From positions 1 through 51,439 of the forward strand of contig SCRU01000157.1 in assembly GCA_004323695.1 (NCBI GenBank): a stretch of 51,439 nt of DNA. Reading direction: 5' to 3'. The stretch is from Burkholderiaceae bacterium. GTDB lineage: Bacteria; Pseudomonadota; Gammaproteobacteria; Burkholderiales; Burkholderiaceae_C. Below, one piece after another: positions 33,754-41,819 of this stretch; the stretch's first letter is position 1, and the number at the start of each line of letters is the position of its first letter. The position numbers were made by a program, and so were the translations under genes. The notes under the pieces are model-generated. The model worked only from the letters and a program-made list of their open reading frames with translations. It had not been told where the DNA came from and did no database searches.

Positions 33754-33759
33754 TAGAAT
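33754..33759 (+). promoter_or_regulatory. Putative -10 box upstream of the FMN riboswitch
   Basis: TAGAAT lies about 38 bases before the riboswitch aptamer, leaving room for a start site near 33766. No convincing -35 box is seen. Confidence 0.4.
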
Positions 33760-33791
33760 ATTCCCGTCCCGCGAACCATCGCGGGGCCAAG

Positions 33792-33939
33792 CGTTCTCAG
33801 GGCGGGGCGGAAATCCCCACCGGCGGTGATGGCGAGCAATCGCACGAGCCCGCGAGCGCCTGCCCCGGCCCAGGCCGCGGCAGGGTCAGCAGATTCGGTG
33901 CCAATCCGAAGCCGACGGTCACAGTCCGGATGAAAGAGA
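33792..33939 (+). ncRNA. FMN riboswitch (RFN element)
   Basis: The conserved RFN sequence blocks are all present in order: TTCTCAGGGCGGGG with GAAATCCCCACCGGCGGT near the 5' end, the middle variable stem (GCCCGCGAGCGCC), CAGATTCGGTGCCAATCC and the closing CCGACGGTCACAGTCCGGATG with GAAAGAGA. This aptamer binds flavin mononucleotide and usually turns expression down when FMN is plentiful. The only downstream gene is ribH2, 95 bases away. A T6 run (34003-34008) after a GC-rich stretch may be part of a terminator-type expression platform, but I could not draw it with certainty. Confidence 0.95.
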
Positions 33940-33944
33940 TCGCG

Positions 33945-34025
33945 ATGTCGACGGTTTTGCTGCGCCTGCGCCGCGGCGGACCGGCGCGTGCATTCGCCCT
34001 GATTTTTTGGCAGCTGCTTCAGTGA
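33945..34025 (+). CDS. Possible 26-codon leader ORF between riboswitch and ribH2
   Basis: ATG at 33945 follows GAAAGAG at the riboswitch 3' edge and reads MSTVLLRLRRGG... to a TGA at 34023-34025, right where the GAGGAG ribosome site of ribH2 begins. The small product is basic at first and then hydrophobic (AFALIFWQLL). It could be a translated leader that couples ribosomes to ribH2, or chance. No family known to me. Confidence 0.35.
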   Translation: MSTVLLRLRRGGPARAFALIFWQLLQ

Positions 34026-34033
34026 GGAGTTCC

Positions 34034-34531
34034 ATGAGTCAGACAGGCAAGCAACCCAACCCCGTGCCCGGTGCGCGCTTCGCGTTCATCCAGGCGCATT
34101 GGCATCACGATATCGTCAACCAGGGGCGCGACGCGTTTCTGGCGGAAATGGCGCGCCACGGCGTGACGCAAGACGCCATCGACCTGTTCGAGGTGCCGGG
34201 CGCGTTCGAGATCCCGCTGCACGCGAAAAAGCTTGCCGCTTGCGGGCGCTATGCCGCCATCGTGGCCTGCGGTTTCGTGGTGGACGGCGGCATCTATCGC
34301 CACGAGTTCGTCGCCGACGCGGTGATCAAGGCACTCATGTCGGTGCAGCTGGAAACCGGCGTTCCGGTGCTGTCGGCGGTTCTCACTCCGCTGCGCTTTC
34401 ATGAGCATGAAGAGCACCAGCGTTTCTTCGCCGACCATTTCGTGGTGAAGGGCACCGAGGCGGCCCGGGCCTGCCTGCAGACGGTGCACAGCCTGCGGCG
34501 GATCGATGAATCGGCCCTGGCATACAACTGA
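34034..34531 (+). CDS. ribH2: 6,7-dimethyl-8-ribityllumazine synthase, type II
   Basis: This 165-aa protein makes the riboflavin precursor from 5-amino-6-ribitylaminouracil and 3,4-dihydroxy-2-butanone 4-phosphate. Typical parts are FAFIQAHWHHDIVNQGRDAF, FEVPGAFEIPLHAKKLA, AIVACGFVVDGGIYRHEFVA and LSAVLTPLRFHEH. Length and the extended C-terminus fit the decameric RibH2 group known from Brucella and Mesorhizobium, where it is also under an FMN riboswitch. GAGGAG lies 4 bases before the ATG. The rest of the rib pathway is not in this window, so this is a dispersed second copy or the sole lumazine synthase. Confidence 0.9.
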   Translation: MSQTGKQPNPVPGARFAFIQAHWHHDIVNQGRDAFLAEMARHGVTQDAIDLFEVPGAFEIPLHAKKLAACGRYAAIVACGFVVDGGIYRHEFVADAVIKALMSVQLETGVPVLSAVLTPLRFHEHEEHQRFFADHFVVKGTEAARACLQTVHSLRRIDESALAYN

Positions 34532-34598
34532 CCGCCGCGTGCCATCACTCTAATTTACCGGGCCAGCCACCGGCGCCGAGCCATCGCGCAGCGCACGA

Positions 34599-35138
34599 TC
34601 AGGGCCGCACCACGGTATACCCGGCCTCCGAGAGTGCGAGGATGCGCGCAACGCCCGCCTTCACCTTGCGGGCGAGCGGATTGAGTGCAATGGGCACGCC
34701 GGTCTCGCGCTCGATGGTGTTGACGGTGTTCATGCAGACGCTGAAGCGCACATTCTGCGCGACGAGGCTGTCCACCTTGGCTCGGTACGGCGAATCCGCC
34801 CGCAGCAGATCGATGCCGGGCCCGAAGGCAACGGCTTCGATGTCGATATGGTCAAGCCCGTAGTTCTCCAGCAGGTTGTAGGCGACGCTCAGGATCATTG
34901 CCTGCTTCGGGGCTTCGCGATCGGACAGCTGCAGCACGAGGCGATGGTCGACAAAGGGCCGCTCCATCACTGGCGCCGTGCCCGCCGGCGTATCCGCCGC
35001 TTCGGCGCGCCGGCCCGGCGCCATGGCCGTCGCGGCCAGTACAGCGGCGCTCGTGAGCACCCGGCGCCGTTCGGGGCGGCCCGCCGCCGCGCGAATCTTC
35101 TCCCCGGGCGAGTCGGGTGGCGGCGTGCTCGGCTTCAT
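34599..35138 (-). CDS. DsrE-family protein, Tat-type signal, in the sox operon
   Basis: A 179-aa protein. The N-terminus has RRRVLTSAAVLAAT, a twin-arginine-like signal ending in an Ala-rich stretch, so it is probably exported folded. The mature part (VLQLSDREAPKQAMILSVAYNLLENYG, IEAVAFGPGIDLLRADSPY, SVCMNTVNTI) matches the DsrE-like sulfur-carrier fold; one Cys (in SVCMNTVN) is a candidate sulfur-binding residue. The ATG overlaps the soxB stop by four bases, which makes it the last gene of the sox operon. A role in sulfur transfer in the periplasm is inferred from context. It is convergent with ribH2. Confidence 0.8.
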   Translation of the reverse strand: MKPSTPPPDSPGEKIRAAAGRPERRRVLTSAAVLAATAMAPGRRAEAADTPAGTAPVMERPFVDHRLVLQLSDREAPKQAMILSVAYNLLENYGLDHIDIEAVAFGPGIDLLRADSPYRAKVDSLVAQNVRFSVCMNTVNTIERETGVPIALNPLARKVKAGVARILALSEAGYTVVRP

Positions 35139-36889
35139 GCCAGTGGAATATACCCGGGGTTGGGCGCGACCCCCTCGAGCCTGACCCGATTCAGCTTGGG
35201 GGTCCTGACCGTGCGGGTGGCACGCAAATGCCGGGCGACCACCTCCCACACCGGAGTGCCGGTCTGCTCCTGGTTGACCGACGCCCAGCCGGCCACCCGA
35301 TAGGTTTTCGCTGGATCAACGGGCGTCCCGTCGTCGAGTGTCATGCCGTAGATGCGCGACCCCATGGCCTGCCCCGGTGCGCAGACATAGTCGAGCCCGC
35401 CCATGCGCACCATGTCGCCGCCCTGCTGCCGATACGGATCGGGGTTGAACAGGTTGTCGCAGACGTCCTCCATCACGGCGCGCAATTCGGCGCCCGTCAT
35501 CTCCTGCACGTAAACGTCCGGGAAGGTGATCGCGGTTTCAGCCAGCACGTCGCGCATGGTGATCCGGTGCCCCGACAGCAGCGACGGCCCCCAGCGAAAA
35601 CCCGGTGACAGCGCAATCGGCACATCGAGCTCGGCGCGCAGGGCATCGCAAATGAGCTGGTCCATGGTGCCGTTGAAATTGCCGCGGCGGTACAGCAGGC
35701 CCTCGGCCAGCGCCAGTTCGTCATCGAGCATGCGTGCATGCGGTGCCTCCGTTTCGGCGATGCGCCGGGCCACCCCGGCGTCGGGCGCCAGCAGATGGCT
35801 GAACACCGGCAGCAAGGTATAGCGCAGATCCACGACCCTCCCGGCACCGACATCGAGATCGAGCACCGCGAGGAACTTGCCGTTCGACCCCGCGTTCGTG
35901 ACCAGCGTGCTGCCGCCGGCGTTGCCGACCCGCACCGGCCGGGGCACCGCGTCGTGCGTGTGCCCTCCCAGGATCACGTCGATGCCACGCACCCGGCTCG
36001 CAAGCTTGAGGTCCACATCCATGCCGTTGTGCGACAACAGCAGTACGGCATCGGGCCGCTCCATGGCGCGCAGCCCGTCCACGAGCTTTTGCAATTCGGC
36101 CTCGCGGATGCCGAACGACCAGTCGGCGACAAAGCGGGAGGGGTGCGCGATGGGCTGATAGGGAAAGGCCTGCCCGATGATCGCGATGCGATGCCCGTTC
36201 AGTTCCTTGATGACATGGGGGCGAAACACGCGGCCGCTGGCCGGATCGAAACTCGGCGCGCCGTTGAACGCGGCCTCGTCGGTCAGGAAGATGTTCTGCG
36301 CGATGAAGTCACCCGCGAACGCCGCGATATTTTTGCGAACCTGTGCCTCGCCATAGGTCAGCTCCCAGTGCGGCGTCATGACATCGACGCCCAGCAGGTT
36401 CGAAAGGTCCACCATGTCGGTGCCTTTCATCAGATTCGCCAGCCCCGAGCCTTGCCACAGATCGCCGCCATCAAGGTACAGCGTATTCGCATGGCCGGCC
36501 TCGGCGCGCAACCGGTCGGCCAGGGTCTTGATGTACGCGAACCCGCCGAGCGCGCCATAGCGGTGCGCGGCCTCCTGGAAGTCGAGGCAGGTGTATGCAT
36601 AGGCACGCCCGGACCGCGGCGGAACCTGAAAATAGTCCAGGAAGGCCTGCCCCACCAGATGGGGCGGGCGCCCCCTGGCGCTGCCGACCCCGATATTGGC
36701 GCTGGGCTCGCGAAAGTAGAGCGGCAGCGTCTGCGCGTGCGTGTCCGTCTGATGCAACACGCGCACGTTGCCGAAGCGGCCGATCGCGTAGATGTCCTCG
36801 CGCGAACGGGCACGCCCGATGGCTGGCAGGCTCGCGCCCATCGCCGCGGCCGTCAGCAGTTGCAGCGTTTCGCGCCGGTCGAGCTTCAT
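35135..36889 (-). CDS. soxB: Thiosulfohydrolase SoxB
   Basis: SoxB is a periplasmic di-manganese enzyme that removes sulfate from the sulfonate group bound to the SoxYZ carrier. The 584-aa chain has a Tat-type start (DRRETLQLL), the metal ligand motifs LHQTDTHAQT, LYLDGGDLWQGSG, LLSHNGMDVD and ILGGHTHDA, and the C-terminal 5'-nucleotidase-like domain. The ATG at 36889 is preferred because the signal begins there. It is followed with overlap by the DsrE-family gene and preceded by soxK. Size and motifs are normal. Confidence 0.95.
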   Translation of the reverse strand: MKLDRRETLQLLTAAAMGASLPAIGRARSREDIYAIGRFGNVRVLHQTDTHAQTLPLYFREPSANIGVGSARGRPPHLVGQAFLDYFQVPPRSGRAYAYTCLDFQEAAHRYGALGGFAYIKTLADRLRAEAGHANTLYLDGGDLWQGSGLANLMKGTDMVDLSNLLGVDVMTPHWELTYGEAQVRKNIAAFAGDFIAQNIFLTDEAAFNGAPSFDPASGRVFRPHVIKELNGHRIAIIGQAFPYQPIAHPSRFVADWSFGIREAELQKLVDGLRAMERPDAVLLLSHNGMDVDLKLASRVRGIDVILGGHTHDAVPRPVRVGNAGGSTLVTNAGSNGKFLAVLDLDVGAGRVVDLRYTLLPVFSHLLAPDAGVARRIAETEAPHARMLDDELALAEGLLYRRGNFNGTMDQLICDALRAELDVPIALSPGFRWGPSLLSGHRITMRDVLAETAITFPDVYVQEMTGAELRAVMEDVCDNLFNPDPYRQQGGDMVRMGGLDYVCAPGQAMGSRIYGMTLDDGTPVDPAKTYRVAGWASVNQEQTGTPVWEVVARHLRATRTVRTPKLNRVRLEGVAPNPGYIPLA

Positions 36890-36914
36890 CGCGGATCGGT
36901 GCGGGCCACAGCCG

Positions 36915-37223
36915 CTATTTGACGACCGCCGCACGCCATGCGGTCTGCTGCTCCACGGACTGGCGGATCGACGCCTGCGCAAGCGCCTCGGCCTGCTGCG
37001 TCAGCACAATGGCCTGATCGAAGTCCTGTTCGGCCGCGGCCTGTCGGGCTTGCTGCAAGGTCTTTCCGGTCACGGTCCAGCCGGCATGCATGGCCAGCGC
37101 CTTGTCGGCCAGCGCGGACGCCCTGGCATAGCTGGCCTGGTAGTCGGTCTGCGAGATGGTCGGCGCGCCGAACGCGGCCGTGAACACGGTGGCCGAGAGC
37201 GCGGCAAACAGGATTTTCTTCAT
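36915..37223 (-). CDS. soxK: SoxXA-binding protein, SoxK-like
   Basis: A small 102-aa periplasmic protein with a clear signal peptide (MKKILFAALSATVFTAAF, cleavage after GA near residue 20) and an all-helical Ala/Gln-rich mature chain (DYQASYARASALADKALAM, TLQQARQAAAEQDFDQAI). Position between soxA and soxB and size fit SoxK/SAXB, a small protein that binds SoxXA and raises its activity in other sulfur oxidisers. The identification rests mainly on place and size; the sequence itself is of low complexity. Confidence 0.75.
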   Translation of the reverse strand: MKKILFAALSATVFTAAFGAPTISQTDYQASYARASALADKALAMHAGWTVTGKTLQQARQAAAEQDFDQAIVLTQQAEALAQASIRQSVEQQTAWRAAVVK

Positions 37224-37247
37224 GGTTGCATCCTTGCGGTCTGGCCG

Positions 37248-38114
37248 TCAGGGCCGGGAACCCGGGCCGGCAACCGGCAAGCCGTTTCCCATGTAGCTCA
37301 GAAAGTATTCGAGATTACGATAGGCCTTGTCGTCCGGCTTGAGCGGCACCGCCCGCACCTGCGAGTCGCAACTGACGAAACGCCGCAGAATCGTCCCCAT
37401 GCTGCCCCAATCCGAGCGATAGATCGGAAACGACGCCAAAATCCCCATGGCCGGCGCCAGGACGTCGCCGCGCAGCCGCTTGCCGGCAGACGCGACATGG
37501 CAACTCGCGCAGGAAAAGTTCAGCTGGCCACGCCGGGTATAGAAATATTCCTTGCCGTTGTCATAAGCGGCGAGCGCGCGCGGGTCATCAGGCACCTTGA
37601 TGTCGAAGCGCTTGCCGCGCGAGGTGTAGGCCATGTAGGCGGTGATCGATGCCATCGGGCCTTTCTCCAGGTTGAGCGGCTTCTCGCCGTTGGCCGTGCG
37701 GCAAAGGTTGACGGCCATCGGCAGGTCGACCACCTGGCCGAGCTGGGGGTCGAAGTAGGGATAGTTCTGCCGAATGCCGATCCCCTTGTTCGCAAAGCAG
37801 TCGGCATAGGTTTTGCCATTGGCAAACGGGGTGTCGAACAGCTTCTTGCCGTCGGCAAGCGCGAAATCGTAGGGCGGAAACGCCATGATCTGCTCCCACT
37901 GCGCGCGCATGCCCTTGTTCATGGAATAAGGCCCATTCACGAAATCGTCCGGCGGCACGTTGGGGAACTGCTCATGGAAGTATTTCTGGAACGCCTGCAG
38001 GTCCGCGGCGGGATCGGTCCTTGCAACAGCCGCCGGCGTCGCAGCCCCGGCCGCGCTGCTGGCCGCGCCTGCAAACAGCCAGAGCAGGCACGTCAAAATT
38101 CGCCGCAGTTCCAT
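37248..38114 (-). CDS. soxA: SoxA cytochrome (monohaem form)
   Basis: SoxA is the catalytic haem subunit of SoxXA, which joins thiosulfate to SoxYZ. This 288-aa protein has a signal peptide, one haem motif CASCH (202-206), the active-site Cys249 in RRFVSCDSQ, and a Cys pair at 106 and 138 in place of the N-terminal haem found in dihaem SoxA. It is thus the one-haem type. AAGGA lies before the ATG. The gene order soxX-Y-Z-A-K-B is unbroken. Confidence 0.95.
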   Translation of the reverse strand: MELRRILTCLLWLFAGAASSAAGAATPAAVARTDPAADLQAFQKYFHEQFPNVPPDDFVNGPYSMNKGMRAQWEQIMAFPPYDFALADGKKLFDTPFANGKTYADCFANKGIGIRQNYPYFDPQLGQVVDLPMAVNLCRTANGEKPLNLEKGPMASITAYMAYTSRGKRFDIKVPDDPRALAAYDNGKEYFYTRRGQLNFSCASCHVASAGKRLRGDVLAPAMGILASFPIYRSDWGSMGTILRRFVSCDSQVRAVPLKPDDKAYRNLEYFLSYMGNGLPVAGPGSRP

Positions 38115-38180
38115 CTTGCAATGTCCTTTCTGACGCGAGCCGCCTCCGGCCCGAAGCCATCGTGCATGCCGCGCCTGCCC

Positions 38181-38492
38181 TCAGGCGATCGTGGCGTCGG
38201 CCGAGTCGCTCTGACCCTTGTTATCGATCCATTTCACCGTCAGTGTGTCACCCTTCTTGCCGCCGTCGAAGCTGAATTTCAGGTACGGATCCTTGGCCAC
38301 CGCCGGCCCCCAGTCGGCCGTGAAGATGTTCTTGCCGTTGTGCTCGAAAGTGACGGTCTCGATGTAGTGCGGCGGGATCAGTTGTCCCTTGCTGTCCTTG
38401 ATGAACCCCGAATCCATCGGGTGTTGAATCAGCGACTGCACGACCACGTTGTTGCCGGTGGCAATTGCCCTGATGCGTATGCTGGATGCCAT
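38181..38492 (-). CDS. soxZ: SoxZ, thiosulfate carrier subunit
   Basis: This 103-aa immunoglobulin-like protein forms the SoxYZ carrier with SoxY. Characteristic parts are IRIRAIATGNNVVVQSLIQHPM (N-terminal strand pattern), PPHYIETVTFEHNGKNIFTADWG and DTLTVKWIDNKGQSDS at the end. No signal peptide is present: SoxZ is exported with SoxY by the Tat route. AGGAG precedes the start. Length is normal. Confidence 0.95.
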   Translation of the reverse strand: MASSIRIRAIATGNNVVVQSLIQHPMDSGFIKDSKGQLIPPHYIETVTFEHNGKNIFTADWGPAVAKDPYLKFSFDGGKKGDTLTVKWIDNKGQSDSADATIA

Positions 38493-38520
38493 ATGAACTC
38501 CTGGATGGATGCAGCGCCGC

Positions 38521-39024
38521 TCAGCCGCCGCAGCCGCCGAGCGTGACCTTCACGTCCTTGGCCGCGCTGTATAGTTTGCCGCCGGACTCCACCACGGCGA
38601 TCACCTTGCTGGTCTTGCCCATTTTCAGCCGGCAATCCACGGCAGCCTGAGTGCCAGGTGGAATTCTGTAGACCGCCGCCAGCGTAAACGGGTTGTCGGC
38701 CACCAGAAACGCAATCGAGGTGACATTGGGCAGCGTCGCTGACACCGACACCGGCACCACCGCACCGTTCTCCGCGATCTCGGGCGCCTCGAGAGAAATC
38801 TTGTCCGAACTCTCCACCGCCTTCCCGTACAGCGCCTTGAGCGCATCGGCCTCATTCTTCTTGCTGAAAGCATCGGCGGGCCAGTCGGGGGCGTTCGCCG
38901 CCAGTGCCGGCATCGCCAGGCCGCACCCGATGCCGATGCCAATGCCCGCAATACCCAGGGTCTTCAGCGTGATCCGCCTTGCGGGATCAGCGATGCCCGG
39001 GACTGCTTCGTGGGGTAGGTACAT
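38521..39024 (-). CDS. soxY: SoxY, thiosulfate carrier protein
   Basis: SoxY holds the pathway intermediates on a C-terminal cysteine. Here the last five residues are GGCGG with the carrier Cys at 165, exactly as required. A twin-arginine signal (ARRITLKTLGIAG) sits near residue 16, with a hydrophobic stretch to AANA, so it carries SoxZ out of the cytoplasm folded. The protein has 167 aa. GGAG precedes the ATG. Between soxX and soxZ in the operon. Confidence 0.96.
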   Translation of the reverse strand: MYLPHEAVPGIADPARRITLKTLGIAGIGIGIGCGLAMPALAANAPDWPADAFSKKNEADALKALYGKAVESSDKISLEAPEIAENGAVVPVSVSATLPNVTSIAFLVADNPFTLAAVYRIPPGTQAAVDCRLKMGKTSKVIAVVESGGKLYSAAKDVKVTLGGCGG

Positions 39025-39043
39025 GTTTTCTCCGGCTCACGTT

Positions 39044-39460
39044 TCATTCGGAATACAAAAATGCGATGACGTCATTGATCTGCTGGGGGTCCAGGATCAG
39101 ATTCTTGCCGAACGGCGGCATCACGGTCTGCGGGTTGCGCGTTTCCTCGTCGTAGATGATTGCATACAGCTGCCGCGGATCGGGAAAGCGCGCCTTCATG
39201 TTGGTCAGCTCCGGCCCGACGTTGCTCGGAACGTCACTGCCCTTCATCGTGTGGCAGGCCAGGCAGTTCCCCATGCTGCGGTCCGCCACGAGCTTCTGGC
39301 CGCGCGCCGCGGCGGCCGACAGTTCGGCACCCCGAGAAGTGGCGGTCGCGGAGCCGTTGCCCGCCACGCCGTCATTGCCGGCCGCCACCGCGATCAGCGG
39401 CAGGAACACCAGCGCCGCAAGCGCCGCGCGAAATGGCTTTTGCAATATTCTGTTTTTCAT
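39044..39460 (-). CDS. soxX: SoxX cytochrome c
   Basis: The small haem partner of SoxA, 138 aa. It has a signal peptide (LAALVFLPLIAVAAG), one haem motif CLACH at 66-70 and a likely axial Met114 in TVMPPFG. The start at 39460 begins the signal; longer frames add a tail without family features. It is the first gene of the sox operon, and the 369-bp divergent gap upstream holds its promoter. Confidence 0.93.
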   Translation of the reverse strand: MKNRILQKPFRAALAALVFLPLIAVAAGNDGVAGNGSATATSRGAELSAAAARGQKLVADRSMGNCLACHTMKGSDVPSNVGPELTNMKARFPDPRQLYAIIYDEETRNPQTVMPPFGKNLILDPQQINDVIAFLYSE

Positions 39461-39829
39461 GACTGCCTGTCCTCCCATCATTGATGCGCCAGACCTTTGC
39501 CGCGTTTCACACCGCGGACCGGTGTCGTGAGGCATGGGCGTCAGATCTCCTCAAGTCTCGACGGTTGAGACGATTTTAATGCCCCGGTTGGATGGTCAAT
39601 GAGTGCGGGCGAATCGCCCCGCTTTCAAAGGCCCTACTCCGCCATCGCGCCGCGCGCCGGGCGTATTCTATGTACCCCTTTGAGTGCAGGAGGCAGGTCA
39701 TGAAATCGCCAGATCTGATATTCCCGGCCGCATATCGACGCGCGAGCTACCCGGATGGAGTGCCGGATGCCGGCAAACGCACTGCGCCCGCGACCGACCG
39801 GCCCCGCGTCGGTGCCTTGGGAGCCTGCC
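39461..39829. promoter_or_regulatory. Divergent control region of the sox operon and the Rieske-FAD reductase
   Basis: A 369-bp gap. Candidate features: an inverted repeat GTCTC-N7-GAGAC at 39555-39571, which could be a regulator site; TATTCT at 39664-39669 as a -10 box toward the right; and an AGGAGG ribosome site at 39688-39693 followed by a small ORF (39700-39837). No sox regulator gene (soxR-like) is next to it. Confidence 0.4.
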
Positions 39830-39837
39830 ATGAGTGA
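39700..39837 (+). CDS. Possible leader ORF before the Rieske-FAD reductase
   Basis: A 45-codon frame starts at an ATG 6 bases after a full AGGAGG site, a much better ribosome site than that of the main gene, and ends 8 bases inside the start of the reductase gene (39830) in another frame. The product (MKSPDLIFPAAYRRASYP...) matches no family I know. It may drive translation of the reductase by coupling. Confidence 0.35.
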   Translation: MKSPDLIFPAAYRRASYPDGVPDAGKRTAPATDRPRVGALGACHE

Positions 39838-41389
39838 CGAAAATCCGCCCCTGGAAGGCCCAGACTTCGGCGCCGGTGTCGCCCTGGCGGACATTGCCGG
39901 GAACGGCATGCTGCTCGGCCACGCGCAGGGCGAAGCGGTGCTCCTGGCGCGCCACGGAAGTGAAATTTTCGCCGTCGGCGCGACCTGCACCCACTACGGC
40001 GCGCCGCTGTGCGATGGCCTGCTTGTGGGTGACACGGTGCGCTGTCCATGGCACCACGCTGCGTTCAGCCTGCGCACCGGCGAGGTACTGCGCGCGCCGG
40101 CCCTCGGCCCGATTGCGTGCTGGCGCGTCGAGCAACGCGGCGGCAAGGCCTACGTGACTAGCAAGCAGGCCGACGCACCCGCCCGCGCTGTCGCGGCAAC
40201 ACCCGGTCAGCCCGAGTCGATCGTGATCATTGGCGGTGGCACGGCAGGCGAGGCGGCGGCCATCACCCTGCGCCGTGAAGGCTATCGCGGCCCCGTCACA
40301 CTGCTGAGCGCTGATGCGGCACCGCCCTGCGACCGTCCGAACCTGTCGAAAAACTTCCTGGCCGGCACGGCGCCGGCGGAATGGCTGGCGCTGCGTTCTC
40401 CCGAGTTTTTTGCGGAACACCATATCGAGCTGCGCCTGAACACACGCGTTGCACGCATCGACACGGCCAAGCGGCAGTTGCAGCTGGCCGACGGCAGCAT
40501 GCTGACCTATGGCGCGCTGCTGCTGGCCACCGGCGCCGAGCCCGTCAGGCTCCCGATTCCCGGTGCCGACTTACCGCATGTGCACTACCTGCGCACCCAG
40601 GCCGATGGTGAAGCGCTGGCCCGCCACGCCCAGGATGCGCGGCGCGTGGTCGTGATTGGCGCGAGCTTCATCGGACTCGAAGTGGCGGCATCGCTGCGCG
40701 CGCGCAATGTCCAGGTGCATGTGGTCGGGCTCGAGACCTGCCCGATGGAGAAAATCCTGGGGACGCAGGCGGGTAACTTCATTCGCAGGCTGCATGAACA
40801 ACACGGCGTGGCATTTCACCTGGGCACCAGCGCGTCGCACATCGCCGCGCACGAGGTCACGCTGCAAAACGGCGAAAGATTGCCGGCGGATCTGGTCGTC
40901 ATCGGGGTGGGCGTGCGCCCCGCTACGGCACTGGCCGAACAGGCCGGCCTGGCGGTCGAGCGCGGCGTGCTGGTAGACGAGTACCTGCAGACCAGCGCCG
41001 CCGGCGTCTTCGCCGCGGGCGACATCGCAAGCTGGCCAGATCGCCAAGGCGGCGAACGCATCCGGGTCGAGCACTGGGTCGTGGCCGGGCGCCAGGGCCA
41101 GACCGCCGCGCGCAACATGCTGGGGCGGCGCGAGCGCTACGACGCCGTGCCCTTTTTCTGGACCGAACAGTATGACTTTGCCCTGGCGTACGTGGGCCAC
41201 GCGAAGGATTGGGATCAGGTCGATATCGACGGCTCTCTGGACGCGCGGGACTGCACCCTGACCTACCGGCGTGGGGGCCGCAAGCTGGCGGTCGCGGTGG
41301 TGCATCGGGACCTGGAAGGCTTGCGCGCGGAAGTCGAGCTCGAACGCGCCAGGGACGCCGACGCGGGCGCCGCGAGGACCGTTTCATGA
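39830..41389 (+). CDS. FAD-dependent oxidoreductase with N-terminal Rieske domain
   Basis: This 519-aa protein couples an N-terminal Rieske [2Fe-2S] domain (C53-T-H55 and C72-PW-H75) to a pyridine-nucleotide disulfide reductase-like module: FAD motif GGGTAG near 135-140, NAD-binding VVVIGASFIGLEVAASL and VFAAGDIASWPD for FAD. This architecture is that of AIFL-type or NADH-ferredoxin reductase-like proteins. The electron acceptor is unknown. The ATG at 39830 begins the recognisable chain; an in-frame ATG at 39755 would add a Pro-rich stretch. It is divergent from the sox operon, and its stop overlaps the start of the DUF488 gene. Confidence 0.9.
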   Translation: MSDENPPLEGPDFGAGVALADIAGNGMLLGHAQGEAVLLARHGSEIFAVGATCTHYGAPLCDGLLVGDTVRCPWHHAAFSLRTGEVLRAPALGPIACWRVEQRGGKAYVTSKQADAPARAVAATPGQPESIVIIGGGTAGEAAAITLRREGYRGPVTLLSADAAPPCDRPNLSKNFLAGTAPAEWLALRSPEFFAEHHIELRLNTRVARIDTAKRQLQLADGSMLTYGALLLATGAEPVRLPIPGADLPHVHYLRTQADGEALARHAQDARRVVVIGASFIGLEVAASLRARNVQVHVVGLETCPMEKILGTQAGNFIRRLHEQHGVAFHLGTSASHIAAHEVTLQNGERLPADLVVIGVGVRPATALAEQAGLAVERGVLVDEYLQTSAAGVFAAGDIASWPDRQGGERIRVEHWVVAGRQGQTAARNMLGRRERYDAVPFFWTEQYDFALAYVGHAKDWDQVDIDGSLDARDCTLTYRRGGRKLAVAVVHRDLEGLRAEVELERARDADAGAARTVS

Positions 41390-41775
41390 GTGCGAAAATT
41401 CCCGCGAGTCACATCCTGATCAAACGCGCCTACGAGCTACCGTCCGACACCGACGGCCAGCGCATCCTGGTCGACCGCCTGTGGCCGCGCGGCATCAAGA
41501 AGGAAGCGCTGGCGCTGAGTCAATGGATGAAAGAGTTGTCGCCCAGCACCGAACTGCGCCATTGGTATGGCCACGAGCCCGAGTTGTGGCCGGAATTTCG
41601 CCGCCGCTACGCGGCGGAGTTGCGCCCGCACGCGGAGCAGTTCGAAGCGCTGCGCGCGCTGGCGCGCGAAGGCACGATCACGCTGGTGTACGGCGCGCGC
41701 AACGAAACGCAAAACAACGCGGTGGCCCTGCGCGAGTTTCTGTTGACCCCGGGAGCCGTCGGCGCCGGCGTGTGA
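41386..41775 (+). CDS. DUF488 family protein (YeaO-like)
   Basis: A 129-aa protein of the DUF488 family, with typical ILIKRAYELPSDTDGQRILVDRLWPRGIKKE, LSPSTELRHWYGHEPELWPEF and ITLVYGARNETQNNAVAL. Function is unknown; the fold has no clear catalytic residues. It begins at an ATG that overlaps the stop of the Rieske-FAD reductase (ATGA), so they are coupled. The upstream in-frame start at 41209 is inside the previous gene and is rejected. Confidence 0.85.
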   Translation: MSAKIPASHILIKRAYELPSDTDGQRILVDRLWPRGIKKEALALSQWMKELSPSTELRHWYGHEPELWPEFRRRYAAELRPHAEQFEALRALAREGTITLVYGARNETQNNAVALREFLLTPGAVGAGV

Positions 41776-41819
41776 GCAGGCGGCGATCCGCATTTTTCAA
41801 CCATTCCAAGGAGAACCCC

